This document shows positions 1-9,075 of a DNA stretch of 56,555 bases, in pieces. The DNA comes from Bacilli bacterium (GTDB lineage Bacteria > Bacillota_I > Bacilli_A > RF39 > UBA660): NCBI GenBank assembly GCA_022795155.1, contig JAAWGF010000008.1:1-56555 (forward strand). Direction: 5' to 3'. A program made the translations under genes and the position numbers. A model generated the notes under the pieces. The model had not been told where the DNA came from, searched no databases, and was given only the letters and a program-made list of their open reading frames with translations. Each line of letters opens with the position of its first letter. Position 1 is the first letter of the stretch.

Positions 1-225
1 AGAATAAAAATCTATACATTTTTACTCTTTTCTAATTTTTCAAACGAAAAGATAGCATTTAACCTTTCAAAGTGGAATTTACCTTTTCATTTGAGCAAAT
101 TTTAATTGTTATATTTTAAATTAAGAAATAAGATACATAGATAAATATAAATATTTTATAAAAAAAATAATAGTTAATTTATGAAAAAATATACTAGTAA
201 AATAGTCAATTTAGTTAATTTATGG
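1..225. other. AT-rich intergenic sequence at window edge
   Basis: No coding frame, RNA gene or convincing repeat is visible here. The left neighbour lies outside the window, so this is probably the tail of an intergenic region leading to the promoter before the ABC transporter genes. Confidence 0.5.
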
Positions 226-231
226 TATAAT
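226..231 (+). promoter_or_regulatory. -10 box (TATAAT) for the ABC transporter pair
   Basis: A perfect TATAAT, preceded by TATGG, lies 31 bases before the start codon at 263. The -35 match is weak. A ribosome site GGGAGAG follows at 248-254. Together these suggest a housekeeping-sigma start for the two-gene operon. Confidence 0.55.
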
Positions 232-262
232 AATTTATATCAAAATTGGGAGAGATTATACG

Positions 263-964
263 ATGGAATTTATTGAATTTAAAAATGTTAGTAAAGAATA
301 TACGATGGGTGAGGTTACAATAAAGGCTTTGAATAAAACTAATTTTACTATAAAAAAAGGTGAATTGGTTGTTATTTTAGGACCATCTGGAGCTGGTAAA
401 ACAACTTGTCTTAATATTTTGGGTGGTATGGATACCATTACAAGTGGCCAAGTTTTTATAGATGGTGTTGATATAACTAAGTATAAGGTTAAGAATTTAA
501 TTAATTATCGTCGTCATGATATTGGTTTCATTTTTCAGTTTTATAATTTAATTCAAAATTTGACAGCTTTAGAAAATGTTGAGCTAGCTGTTCAATTATG
601 CAATGACCATTTGGAACCTGAACAAATTTTAAAGAAGGTTGGTCTTAAAAATCGTCTACATAATTTTCCATCACAATTATCAGGTGGTGAACAACAACGT
701 GTATCAATTGCTAGAGCAATCGCTAAAAATCCGAAAATACTTTTATGCGATGAACCAACAGGGGCTTTAGATTATAAAACAGGTAAACAGATTTTGAAAT
801 TATTAGAGGATACAGCTCATGAAAAAAAGATGACCGTTATAATTGTCACACATAATAGTGCTCTTGCTGATATGGCTGATAAAGTCATTAAGTTTAAAAA
901 TGGTTCTGTTGAAGAGATAAAAATTAATAAAAAACCAAAATCAATTGAAAGTATTGAGTGGTAA
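263..964 (+). CDS. ABC transporter ATP-binding protein, MacB/LolD-like
   Basis: This is the ATPase subunit of an ABC transporter that works with the FtsX-type permease encoded next. The 233-residue length is standard for the family. Visible motifs are Walker A GPSGAGKT (residues 40-47), the Q-loop near Q92, signature LSGGE (139-143), Walker B ILLCDEP (159-165) and the H-loop His near 197. The start has a GGGAGAG ribosome site. The permease ATG lies one base past this stop, so the two are translationally linked. MacB/LolD-like pairs export peptides or lipoproteins or sense antimicrobial peptides. No two-component genes adjoin, so the substrate is unknown. Confidence 0.9.
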   Translation: MEFIEFKNVSKEYTMGEVTIKALNKTNFTIKKGELVVILGPSGAGKTTCLNILGGMDTITSGQVFIDGVDITKYKVKNLINYRRHDIGFIFQFYNLIQNLTALENVELAVQLCNDHLEPEQILKKVGLKNRLHNFPSQLSGGEQQRVSIARAIAKNPKILLCDEPTGALDYKTGKQILKLLEDTAHEKKMTVIIVTHNSALADMADKVIKFKNGSVEEIKINKKPKSIESIEW

Positions 965-965
965 T

Positions 966-3449
966 ATGAAAAATAGAATATTTACGAATAGTTTAAGACA
1001 GGTAAAAAAATCGTATAAAAGGTTTGTATCATTATTATTAATGAGCTTATTAGGTGTCGGTTTTTTTGTAGGCATTCAATTAACTAGTCCTGATATGTTA
1101 AAAACTTTGGATAATTATTTAGATGAAACCACTTATTATGATTTAGAAATTATTTCTAACTATGGTTTAACGCAAAATGATCTTGAAGCTTTAAGAAATG
1201 TTGATCAAGATTTAAATATTGTTGGTTCTAAAAGCCTTGATTCTTTGATAAGTGTTGATACATATCAATATGTGGTTAAGTTAATTGAATTAACAACTGT
1301 TAATAAAGTTACAGTTATTGATGGTACTTTACCAACTAATAGCCAAGAAATTGTTGTCGAAGAGAAATTTTTAAGTGATAATGATTTAGCTATTGGTGAT
1401 TTTATAAAAATAGATTCAGAAAATTTGCTAAGCCCAGATTATAAAATTACAGGTATTATCGAAAGCCCACTATATTTTTCTAGTGATCGTGGAACATCAC
1501 AACTTGGTAATGGTAGTATTTCTTATTATATGTATGTTTTAGATAGTGCTTTTAATATAGACTATTTTACAAGTATTTATGTAAATAGTAAGCGTGCGCG
1601 AGAATTAACAACTAATGAACAAAAATATACTGATTTAATAAAAGAAATAAAGAATAAAATCGAAGTAATTAAGGATGATAGACAAAGAATACGTTTAGAT
1701 GATATAAAAAAATTAGAACTTAAAAAAATGCTAGGTATAGAACCTAATAATATTGATGATTATGAGCAATATTTTTCTGATTTAGATGATTGCACTTGGT
1801 ATATTTATACTAGGGAGAATAGCAGTTCTTATCAGGAGTATATCGATGCTACTACTAGTTTGAAAAAGTTAGGAAATGTTTTCCCAATTGTTTTTTATGT
1901 AATTGCTATTTTAATTAGCCTAATTTCGATGACACGAATGGTTGAAGAAGACCGAACAGAAATCGGAACTTTAAAAGCGCTAGGGTTTGCTAATGTTAAA
2001 ATATTATTTAAGTATATTAGTTATGCTGCTTTAGCAACTATCATTGGTGGATTTATTGGGGTTATTATTGGTGGCTATTTAATTCCTAGTGTTATTTGGA
2101 ATATTTATTTAATGCTTTTTAAGATTCCTAATTTTATTATTAGTTTTGATTTTAAAATTGTATTGGTTGGGACCTTAATTACTTTTGTTTGTATTGTTGG
2201 GGCAACATTTATAGCCGTTTATAAAATACTTTTGAATATGCCATCAATCTTGATTCGACCTAAGGCTCCAGTCAGTGGTAAACGTATTTTATTAGAAAGA
2301 ATGCCAATTTTGTGGAAACATTTAAAATTTTCTAATAAAATTTCAACAAGAAATTTGTTTCGGTATAAAAAGAGAATTATTATGACGGTTGTTGGTATAG
2401 CCGGTTGTACAGCACTTATTTTAGCGGGATTTGGATTAAGAGATTCTATTGTTGATATCGTTGATTTACAATTTAGTAATGTTCAATTATATGATGATAT
2501 GGTAATTATGACTTCTAGTAAAGATAAAGAAGCTTTGTTAGAAAAATTAAACAACGATCGATATGTTAATAAAGTGACGCTAGCTAGTATGAGTAATGTT
2601 TCAATAAAAAATAATAATATTGAAAAAAATACGACAATTATAGTCACTGATAATGAATTTAAAGATGTTATAAATATGAATGATATAAATAATAATATAA
2701 CCCTTGAGGTCTCTGATGATGTTGTTTATATTTCATCGAAATTGGCTAAATTGATTGATGCTAAAGTTGGTGAAGATATCGAAATTATTTATGATAAAAA
2801 GAGTTATTTCATTGAAGTTGGTGCTATAGTAGAAAATTATGTAAATAATTATATTTATATTAATAAGAATACTTATTTAAAATTATTTAAAAACTATAAT
2901 GAAAATATTATATATATATCGCTTAAAGATGATGTCTTATCAGAATATAATGAAAAATTAACAAGCGAGTTATTAAAATTTTCATCAGTTGCAAGTGTTT
3001 TATCAGTTGAGGAAACTGTATCTTCGGTCAGTCAAATGCTTAGTTCATTAGATTCAGTAGTAGTTATTTTAATTGTTTCATCAGCTCTTTTAGCTTTTGT
3101 CGTTTTATATAATTTGTCAACAATTAATATTAGTGAACGAAAACGGGAAATTGCAACTTTGAAAGTTTTAGGTTTTTATGATAGTGAAGTTGATTCTTAT
3201 ATTACAAAAGAAAATATTATTTTAACGGTTATTGGGCTAGCAATTGGGCTGTTTTTAGGTTCTTACTTAAGTCATTTTATTATAAGTACATGCGAAACAG
3301 AAAATTTATTATTTGTTCGTCAAGTTAATTTTATGAGTTATGTTTATTCTTCAATTATAACAGTCTCCTTTACTATTATTGTTAATATTGTAACCCATTT
3401 TAGTTTAAAAAAAATTGATATGATTGAAAGTTTAAAAGGTGTTGAATAA
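966..3449 (+). CDS. ABC transporter permease with two FtsX-type domains
   Basis: An integral membrane partner of the preceding ATPase, about 827 residues. It shows an N-terminal membrane anchor, a large extracellular region (roughly residues 40-290), a three-helix FtsX block (about 300-430), a second anchor near 470, another extracellular region, and a C-terminal FtsX block (about 690-820). The sequence EIGTLKALGF in the first block is echoed by EIATLKVLGF in the second, which shows the internal duplication. An upstream in-frame TTG at 945 lies inside the ATPase gene; the ATG at 966 gives the normal MKNRIF start. The layout fits a large peptide-export or peptide-sensing permease; the substrate cannot be told. 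Confidence 0.88.
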   Translation: MKNRIFTNSLRQVKKSYKRFVSLLLMSLLGVGFFVGIQLTSPDMLKTLDNYLDETTYYDLEIISNYGLTQNDLEALRNVDQDLNIVGSKSLDSLISVDTYQYVVKLIELTTVNKVTVIDGTLPTNSQEIVVEEKFLSDNDLAIGDFIKIDSENLLSPDYKITGIIESPLYFSSDRGTSQLGNGSISYYMYVLDSAFNIDYFTSIYVNSKRARELTTNEQKYTDLIKEIKNKIEVIKDDRQRIRLDDIKKLELKKMLGIEPNNIDDYEQYFSDLDDCTWYIYTRENSSSYQEYIDATTSLKKLGNVFPIVFYVIAILISLISMTRMVEEDRTEIGTLKALGFANVKILFKYISYAALATIIGGFIGVIIGGYLIPSVIWNIYLMLFKIPNFIISFDFKIVLVGTLITFVCIVGATFIAVYKILLNMPSILIRPKAPVSGKRILLERMPILWKHLKFSNKISTRNLFRYKKRIIMTVVGIAGCTALILAGFGLRDSIVDIVDLQFSNVQLYDDMVIMTSSKDKEALLEKLNNDRYVNKVTLASMSNVSIKNNNIEKNTTIIVTDNEFKDVINMNDINNNITLEVSDDVVYISSKLAKLIDAKVGEDIEIIYDKKSYFIEVGAIVENYVNNYIYINKNTYLKLFKNYNENIIYISLKDDVLSEYNEKLTSELLKFSSVASVLSVEETVSSVSQMLSSLDSVVVILIVSSALLAFVVLYNLSTINISERKREIATLKVLGFYDSEVDSYITKENIILTVIGLAIGLFLGSYLSHFIISTCETENLLFVRQVNFMSYVYSSIITVSFTIIVNIVTHFSLKKIDMIESLKGVE

Positions 3450-3469
3450 TTAAAATATTAAGATAAATT

Positions 3470-3499
3470 AAAAAATAGTATAAGTTGTACTATTTTTTT
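3470..3499 (+). terminator. Rho-independent terminator after the ABC permease
   Basis: A perfect 11-bp stem (AAAAAATAGTA with TACTATTTTTT) around a 7-base loop runs into T residues. It closes the ABC operon before mraY. Confidence 0.8.
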
Positions 3500-3552
3500 C
3501 ATATACTTTATTAGAAGTTTGTAATAAAAAATAAAATAAAGTAGGTGTTTAT

Positions 3553-4545
3553 ATGTTTGTACTTACGAAGTCGGTTTTAGCAATGATGATTAGTTTTATT
3601 TTAGCGGTATTATTAGGTTTATTTTTAATTCCTATTTTAAAAAAATTAAAAGCATCACAACGTGTTAGTGTTTATGTAAGCGAAATGCATAAACAAAAAA
3701 ATGGAACACCAACAATGGGTGGATTAATATTTATTGTGCCTGTAATAATGACTGTTGTTATTTTGTATTTATTAGGTAAAATTAATTTTAGTTATAATTT
3801 ACTTATTATTGTTTTTACTTTTATTTCATATTCTTTAATTGGATTTCTAGATGACTATTTAATTATTAAAAGAAATAATAATAAAGGTCTTACAGAAATT
3901 CAAAAATTATTACTGCAAATAATTGTTGCGATTATATTCTTTTATTTATTTATGAAAGGTGGTAATGAGCCATTAATTTGGATTCGAAGTCTTAATTTAA
4001 GAATAGAAATGGGTTGGCTTTATGGACTATTTATTTTGTTTATTTTAGTATCTAGTAGTAATGCGGTTAATATAACTGATGGCTTGGATGGTCTCGCTGG
4101 TGGTTTATCAGTTATCGCTTTTTTAACATTCGGCATTATAGCTTGGAGTACAGGATGGCTAGAGGGATATGATGATATTGCTGTTTTCTGTTTTATTTTG
4201 ATTGGTGGTATTTTAGGCTTTTTGGTATTTAATTTAAATCCTGCTAAAGTTTTTATGGGTGATACTGGTTCTTTAGCTCTTGGTGCAACATTAGGTGCAG
4301 TTGCGATTATTACACGATATGAGTTTTTACTTATTTTGATTGGTATTGTGTTTGTTTTAGAAACTTTAAGTTGTGTTATACAAATTATCTATTTTAAATT
4401 AACAGGAAAGCGCTTTTTTCCAATGACGCCAATTCATCACAGTTTTGAAAAGATTGGTTTTAAGGAAACAGATATTGTAAAAATGTTTTTATTTATTGGT
4501 TTACTCGCAAGCATGATTGCTATTATTTTATGTGTATGGATCTAG
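3553..4545 (+). CDS. mraY: Phospho-N-acetylmuramoyl-pentapeptide-transferase MraY
   Basis: This membrane enzyme transfers phospho-MurNAc-pentapeptide from UDP to undecaprenyl phosphate, forming lipid I of the peptidoglycan pathway. The 330 residues and about ten membrane helices match the family. Signature segments are HKQKNGTPTMGG near the N-terminus, the Asp pair in GFLDDYL, NITDGLDGLAGG, VFMGDTGSLALG, and the C-terminal TPIHHSFE, where many relatives have HHHFE. The ribosome site GTAGGTG precedes ATG 3553. ftsW starts 7 bases after the stop, so the two form an operon. The usual neighbours murD, murG and murF are absent, so this is a split-off piece of the division/wall cluster. Confidence 0.97.
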   Translation: MFVLTKSVLAMMISFILAVLLGLFLIPILKKLKASQRVSVYVSEMHKQKNGTPTMGGLIFIVPVIMTVVILYLLGKINFSYNLLIIVFTFISYSLIGFLDDYLIIKRNNNKGLTEIQKLLLQIIVAIIFFYLFMKGGNEPLIWIRSLNLRIEMGWLYGLFILFILVSSSNAVNITDGLDGLAGGLSVIAFLTFGIIAWSTGWLEGYDDIAVFCFILIGGILGFLVFNLNPAKVFMGDTGSLALGATLGAVAIITRYEFLLILIGIVFVLETLSCVIQIIYFKLTGKRFFPMTPIHHSFEKIGFKETDIVKMFLFIGLLASMIAIILCVWI

Positions 4546-4552
4546 GTGAAAT

Positions 4553-5644
4553 ATGAAAAAAAATAGTATTGACTTATTAATGTTTATTTCTATTATTGTG
4601 ATATCAATTTTTGGTATTATTATGATATATTCGGCTTCTTATATTTGGGCAGAATATAAATTTAATGATGCCTTTAAATATGTTAAACATCAAGGTTTAT
4701 TTTTTATTGTTGGTGTTATTTTTATGATAATGATTAGTAAAATTGACTATCATATTTATTTAAAATATGCTAATAAAATTTTGTTTGGTTGTTTAGTCTT
4801 ACTTATTTTAGTAGCAATTCCTGGGATTGGAACGGTTAGAAACGGAAGTCGTAGTTGGTTTGGAATTGGCTCATTTGGAATTCAACCTAGTGAATTTACT
4901 AAGTTGGCTCTTATTATGTTTACTTCTAAATATTTAGTAAATAATGAAAAAAATTTAAAAGATATAAAAAAAGGTGTTTTACCGATACTAGGCATTACCA
5001 TGTTTGTTTTTGCTCTTATTATGTTACAACCTGATTTTGGTACAGGGACGATTGTCGTTATATCAATTGTTGGTTTATTATTTGTGGCAGGTGTTAATTT
5101 TAAATTTTTCTTTAAAATAGGTATTATTGGTGTCATTGGAGTGGTTATTTTAATTGCGGTTGCACCTTATCGTCTGGCTAGAATTGTATCATTTCTAGAT
5201 CCATGGAGTGATCCATTAGGTAGCGGATTCCAAATAATACAGTCTTTATATGCGATTGGACCAGGTGGCTTATTTGGTTATGGTTTTTTAAATTCTAGGC
5301 AAAAACATTTTTATTTGCCAGAACCACAAACTGATTTTATTTTTTCAATAATTAGTGAAGAATTTGGTTTTTTGGGAATTGTTATTGTCGCATCTTTATT
5401 TTTAACCATTATTATTAGAGGGTTTAGAATTTCTCGAAATTGTTCTGATATGTTTGGTAAATATTTAGTTTTTGGAATTATTTTTCAAGTTGCTTTTCAA
5501 ACCGTTTTGAATTTAATGGTCGTTGTTGGATTAATACCAGTAACAGGTGTAACTTTACCATTTTTAAGTTATGGTGGTTCTAGTCTTTTAATTACTTTAT
5601 GTAGTATGGGTATTATTTTAAATGTATCACGTAGCCAAAAATAG
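4553..5644 (+). CDS. ftsW: SEDS-family peptidoglycan glycosyltransferase FtsW
   Basis: A polytopic SEDS protein of 363 residues that polymerises lipid II into glycan strands together with a class B penicillin-binding protein. The segments PSEFTKLALI, LPEPQTDFIFSIISEE and the C-terminal LPFLSYGGSS are family hallmarks. It could be FtsW or RodA/SpoVE by sequence alone; the position right behind mraY favours FtsW. AGGTGA at the mraY stop serves as its ribosome site. No partner penicillin-binding protein is in the window. Confidence 0.92.
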   Translation: MKKNSIDLLMFISIIVISIFGIIMIYSASYIWAEYKFNDAFKYVKHQGLFFIVGVIFMIMISKIDYHIYLKYANKILFGCLVLLILVAIPGIGTVRNGSRSWFGIGSFGIQPSEFTKLALIMFTSKYLVNNEKNLKDIKKGVLPILGITMFVFALIMLQPDFGTGTIVVISIVGLLFVAGVNFKFFFKIGIIGVIGVVILIAVAPYRLARIVSFLDPWSDPLGSGFQIIQSLYAIGPGGLFGYGFLNSRQKHFYLPEPQTDFIFSIISEEFGFLGIVIVASLFLTIIIRGFRISRNCSDMFGKYLVFGIIFQVAFQTVLNLMVVVGLIPVTGVTLPFLSYGGSSLLITLCSMGIILNVSRSQK

Positions 5645-5669
5645 TATTGTGTAGTGAACAATTTTATGA

Positions 5670-6008
5670 GAAAAAATTAACATTATAATTTTCAATAGTA
5701 AAAAAACTTCAAACAATTTTTATTTTGAAACACATACAAGTACTACTCCAAGTTCGTATCCAAGCTCAAGCCAATATGGGTGGTTATATGATCGAACAAA
5801 AAGCGATTGTTTAAGTTATGGATGCTTAAATAATGCTACTGGAGCTCATAGTGGATATAGTTATTGGACTAGTACTGCCGTTTCTAATTATTCTAATTGT
5901 GCATGGTTTTTGCGTTATGATGGCTACTTGAGTAACCACCTTGTTGATTTTGCAAGTGGGTATGGTGTTCGTCCAGTTATAACTGTACCTAAAAATAAAA
6001 CATCTTAA
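5670..6008 (+). pseudogene. C-terminal remnant of a secreted DUF6273-like protein
   Basis: An open frame of about 112 codons with no usable start codon and a stop just upstream (TGA at 5667). The translation contains YWTSTAVSNYSNCAWFLRYD and ends YGVRPVITVPKN. This resembles the sequence YWLSTMVDSSNAWF and SYGIRPTITLNE in the intact protein at 26357-27676, so it is the carboxyl end of the same kind of secreted protein with the front deleted. The residue pattern is still clean, so the decay looks fairly recent. The family name is my recollection of this sequence style. Confidence 0.7.
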
Positions 6009-6038
6009 TTTGCCTTTAGCATTTTTAAATTTTTCATT

Positions 6039-6058
6039 AAGGACTAAGTCCTTTTTTT
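6039..6058 (+). terminator. Rho-independent terminator
   Basis: The stem AAGGAC/GTCCTT with a TAA loop is followed by seven T's. It separates the ftsW/remnant region from the two-component genes. Confidence 0.82.
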
Positions 6059-6086
6059 CTTACTTTATAAAATTTAATTAATGTAG

Positions 6087-6092
6087 TATAAT
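6087..6092 (+). promoter_or_regulatory. -10 box for the two-component operon
   Basis: TATAAT lies 20 bases before ATG 6112 and 5 bases before the ribosome site GGAAGTGA. No strong -35 sequence is visible. Confidence 0.5.
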
Positions 6093-6111
6093 TTGGTAAG
6101 GAAGTGATAGC

Positions 6112-6798
6112 ATGCCAAGAATATTAGTGGTAGATGATGATGTTGACATATCAGAGTTAATCGCACTTATTTTAAAGAGAGAACAAATGGAAGTTGTTGT
6201 TAAAAATGATAGTGTAGATGCTTTAGAACTTTTAAAAAAAGAGCATTTTGACTTAATATTACTAGATATTATGATGCCTAATTTAAGCGGAACAGAACTG
6301 TGCGGAAAAATTAGAGATTTAATTTCTTCGCCAATTATTTTTATTTCCGCTAAAAATCAACTTATTGATAAAATGTTAGGGTATGAAATTGGTGGTGATG
6401 ATTATATAACTAAGCCATTTGACAATAATGAGTTAGTCTTAAAAGTTAAATCGCATTTAAGAATTTCTAATCGAATCAATAAACAAAATAAAAAAGATTT
6501 GATTAAAATTGGTGATATAACTTTAAATACATCTAGTTTTGAAGTTCGAAAAAATGGTGAAAAGGTTGATATATCCACTAGAGAATTTGAACTATTACGA
6601 TATTTGATGGGAAATGCTGGCCAAGCTCTTTCAAAAGAACAAATTTTTTCATCTGTTTGGGGTAGTGAATATGGTGATATGGGAACAGTGGCTGTTAATA
6701 TTAAAAGTTTACGTGATAAAATTGATTTAGAAGGAAAATATATTATAACGATTTGGGGTTATGGCTATAAATTTATAAAGGAAAGCGATTATGCATAG
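6112..6798 (+). CDS. OmpR/PhoB-family response regulator
   Basis: A 228-residue DNA-binding response regulator. The receiver domain (1-120) has the acidic pocket at D8-D10, the phospho-acceptor D52 in LLDIMMP, the switch Ser in FISAK (about 79) and the Lys of YITKPFD (about 101). The C-terminal winged helix carries STREFELLRYLM and ends IWGYGYKF, typical of OmpR/PhoB proteins. The last 8 bases overlap the histidine kinase gene, so the two are co-translated. The promoter is just upstream and the operon ends after the kinase. The regulon cannot be inferred; the neighbours are not obvious targets. Confidence 0.95.
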   Translation: MPRILVVDDDVDISELIALILKREQMEVVVKNDSVDALELLKKEHFDLILLDIMMPNLSGTELCGKIRDLISSPIIFISAKNQLIDKMLGYEIGGDDYITKPFDNNELVLKVKSHLRISNRINKQNKKDLIKIGDITLNTSSFEVRKNGEKVDISTREFELLRYLMGNAGQALSKEQIFSSVWGSEYGDMGTVAVNIKSLRDKIDLEGKYIITIWGYGYKFIKESDYA

Positions 6799-8047
6799 AA
6801 GGTTTACATTAAGGAAAAGGGTATTTACTGGTTTAATTTTAGCTATTTGCTTTAATTTTATTAGTTTATTTGTTTTTAGTTTTGTTTATTTAAAACCAAA
6901 TATTGACAAAGTTTCCAATGAAGAAGAATTATTGAAAGAAGAAATTTTAAGTAATGATTATGAAAATTATACGCAATTAATATCTAAGCTAGATAGTATT
7001 ACATCAATAAAATATGCTTTACAAGATACTGATAATAATTTTTTGCATCAAACAGATGTTAAAAGAGTAGACAAAGCTTTTATTGCTACTTTAATAAAAA
7101 TTAATGATGTTAATTATCTATTACAAGTCTATTATGTAAATAATGTTAATGTGTCAAAAATTATTGTTCTATTTTTTGAAATACAAGCATTCTTAATGTT
7201 ACTTATTTTTATAATTGCGGGATTTAGTGCTAATAAAGGAATTTTAAGACCTCTTGATAAATTAAATAATGATATATGTAATTATAAGTTTGGAAAAAAG
7301 CCGATAAGAAGTAAGGTCAAAAATGAATTTGATTTAATTCAAAATGAATTCGTTAATTTAACTGATTCCTTAGAGGAAGAAAAGGATGAACAAACGCGAA
7401 TTATTGCAAGTATTTCTCACGATATAAAAACACCTCTTACATCAATTATTGGTTATTCAGATTTAATTGCTAGTGATAGTTTGAAACAAGATGAAATTAA
7501 GAAATATAATGAAAAAATAAATTTAAAGTCAAAGATGATAAAAGAGATTTTAAATAACTTTGATGACTATTTAATCAATAATACTAATCAAACTTTAAAA
7601 TTAGAGAAAATAAAATTAAAGGATTTAATTGAACAATTAGATAATGATTATAAAATGGATTTAGAAACTAATAATATCAAATTACTTATTAATTGTAATT
7701 GTTTTAATGACAATATTATGATTGATATAATGAAAATTAAGAGAGTTTTTTCAAATATTATTTCTAATAGTGTTAGATATTTAAAAAATAATGGTTTTAT
7801 AAAGATATCTATTAAAAAGAATAATAATGATTATATTTTTAAAATAACGGATAATGGACCTGGTGTTGATGAAAAGATAATTAATAAAATATTTGAGCCT
7901 TTATATACAACTGATTATTCTAGAAAAATATCTGGTTTAGGTTTATCAATTTGTAAAGAATTTATTATTTTACATGGCGGAAGTATTAAGGCTTATAATA
8001 ATTATGGCCTAACGATTGAGTTTACAATTCCAATTATAAATAAATAA
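6791..8047 (+). CDS. Sensor histidine kinase
   Basis: A 418-residue membrane kinase, partner of the preceding regulator. It has two membrane helices (about 12-34 and 125-146) flanking a roughly 90-residue extracellular sensor, a short HAMP-like linker starting ILRPLDKL, a dimerisation helix with the phospho-acceptor His (ISHDIKTPL, H210), an N-box region near SNIISNSVRYL, and the ATP-binding boxes DNGPGVDE and GLGLSICKEF. ATG 6791 overlaps the regulator gene by 8 bases. The extracellular domain is small and shows no family I recognise, so the signal is unknown. Confidence 0.93.
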   Translation: MHRRFTLRKRVFTGLILAICFNFISLFVFSFVYLKPNIDKVSNEEELLKEEILSNDYENYTQLISKLDSITSIKYALQDTDNNFLHQTDVKRVDKAFIATLIKINDVNYLLQVYYVNNVNVSKIIVLFFEIQAFLMLLIFIIAGFSANKGILRPLDKLNNDICNYKFGKKPIRSKVKNEFDLIQNEFVNLTDSLEEEKDEQTRIIASISHDIKTPLTSIIGYSDLIASDSLKQDEIKKYNEKINLKSKMIKEILNNFDDYLINNTNQTLKLEKIKLKDLIEQLDNDYKMDLETNNIKLLINCNCFNDNIMIDIMKIKRVFSNIISNSVRYLKNNGFIKISIKKNNNDYIFKITDNGPGVDEKIINKIFEPLYTTDYSRKISGLGLSICKEFIILHGGSIKAYNNYGLTIEFTIPIINK

Positions 8048-8050
8048 AAT

Positions 8051-8075
8051 GTGGATTTTGATTAATCCTCTTTTT
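8051..8075 (+). terminator. Weak terminator after the histidine kinase
   Basis: A short stem GGATT/AATCC with a 6-base loop is followed after two bases by a run of T. It sits just after the kinase stop. Confidence 0.4.
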
Positions 8076-8144
8076 AGATTAAGAAAATTTTTAATAATTT
8101 TTAATAATATAGTAATTTATTTTTAATTTTTATTTAATATAATG

Positions 8145-8150
8145 TATAAT
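8145..8150 (+). promoter_or_regulatory. -10 box for the RDD protein
   Basis: TATAAT lies 31 bases before ATG 8181. The in-frame ATG at 8142 overlaps this box, which argues that it is not used as a start codon. Confidence 0.55.
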
Positions 8151-8180
8151 GTAGTAAGAAAAATAGGAGGAATTTTAGAA

Positions 8181-8999
8181 ATGAAATTGTTATTTAAACG
8201 AATAGGTGCTTATATATTAGATATGGTTTTAGTTATGTTAGTAGCGTCACTAGTAAGTTCTTTGACTTTTATTAATAAAGATTATAAGGAGTACAATTCT
8301 ACTTATAATGAATATAGTGATAGATTAGAAGTTTATCAAAATTTTATTAAGGATTTTGAAGATTATTATGAAGATGGAGAAATTAATGATGAAGAATATA
8401 GTAATTTGTTATCAGATTATAGTGAATTTTCTATTCATGTAACAAATAGATATGATGATAAGGTTATTAGTAGTGAAGAGTATGACCAAATACTAGATGA
8501 ATTATTAGACATATATAAGGATGAATATATATTATATAATTATGAATTATCTAAATTAAATGTTATATCTTCAATTATTTTAATTGTTTGTTTAATTTTA
8601 TATTTCGGTATTACACAATATTTTATGAATGGTCAAACATTAGGTAAACGTATTTTTGGTTTAAAAGTGGTTAATAAAAACGGTGAAAAAGCAGGTTTAG
8701 TAAACTTATTAATTAGAACAGTAATTGTTACAGGAATCTTAATTTCGATTAGTCAAATTGTATGCATATTTATTTTAAATAAAAATGATTATTATACAGC
8801 AGCTTATTATATGAAAACAGTTTCTTATGGAATTGAGTTTATGATTTTAATTACTGTTTTACTTAGAATGGATGGTCGTGGCTTACATGATCTTATTGCG
8901 AATACTAAGGTTATAGATATTAATAATAAGGCTGTTGGTGATAATATGGTAATTGAGGCACAATATACAGAAAATGGTAATTCAGAAAATAAAAAATAA
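8181..8999 (+). CDS. RDD-family membrane protein
   Basis: A membrane protein of about 272 residues with the RDD pattern: RIGAYILDMVLV opens the first helix, GQTLGKRIFGLKV follows the second, and DGRGLHDLIANTKV ends the domain. Between the first two helices is an unusual acidic insert of about 90 residues rich in Glu, Asp and Tyr that is probably extracellular or helical. I chose ATG 8181 because it has AGGAGG at 8165-8170 and because the upstream ATG 8142 lies in the -10 box. RDD proteins are poorly understood; some act in ion or osmolyte transport. It is probably transcribed alone. Confidence 0.85.
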   Translation: MKLLFKRIGAYILDMVLVMLVASLVSSLTFINKDYKEYNSTYNEYSDRLEVYQNFIKDFEDYYEDGEINDEEYSNLLSDYSEFSIHVTNRYDDKVISSEEYDQILDELLDIYKDEYILYNYELSKLNVISSIILIVCLILYFGITQYFMNGQTLGKRIFGLKVVNKNGEKAGLVNLLIRTVIVTGILISISQIVCIFILNKNDYYTAAYYMKTVSYGIEFMILITVLLRMDGRGLHDLIANTKVIDINNKAVGDNMVIEAQYTENGNSENKK

Positions 9000-9014
9000 T
9001 ATTTATTATTTTTT
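8991..9014 (+). terminator. Possible terminator overlapping the RDD stop codon
   Basis: A 10-bp stem, AAAAAATAAT with ATTATTTTTT, around a 4-base loop. It is made only of A and T, so it may be a weak terminator. Confidence 0.45.
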
Positions 9015-9075
9015 ATTTGTGATATAATTGTTTTGTTTTGTAAAAATATAATATCTATACTTAGGAAGGTGAGAT

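Noticed and set aside
945-965. TTG start of the ABC permease
   Set aside because: It lies inside the ATPase gene with no ribosome site; ATG 966 is better placed.
8142-8180. Upstream ATG for the RDD protein
   Set aside because: It overlaps the -10 TATAAT box, while ATG 8181 has AGGAGG.
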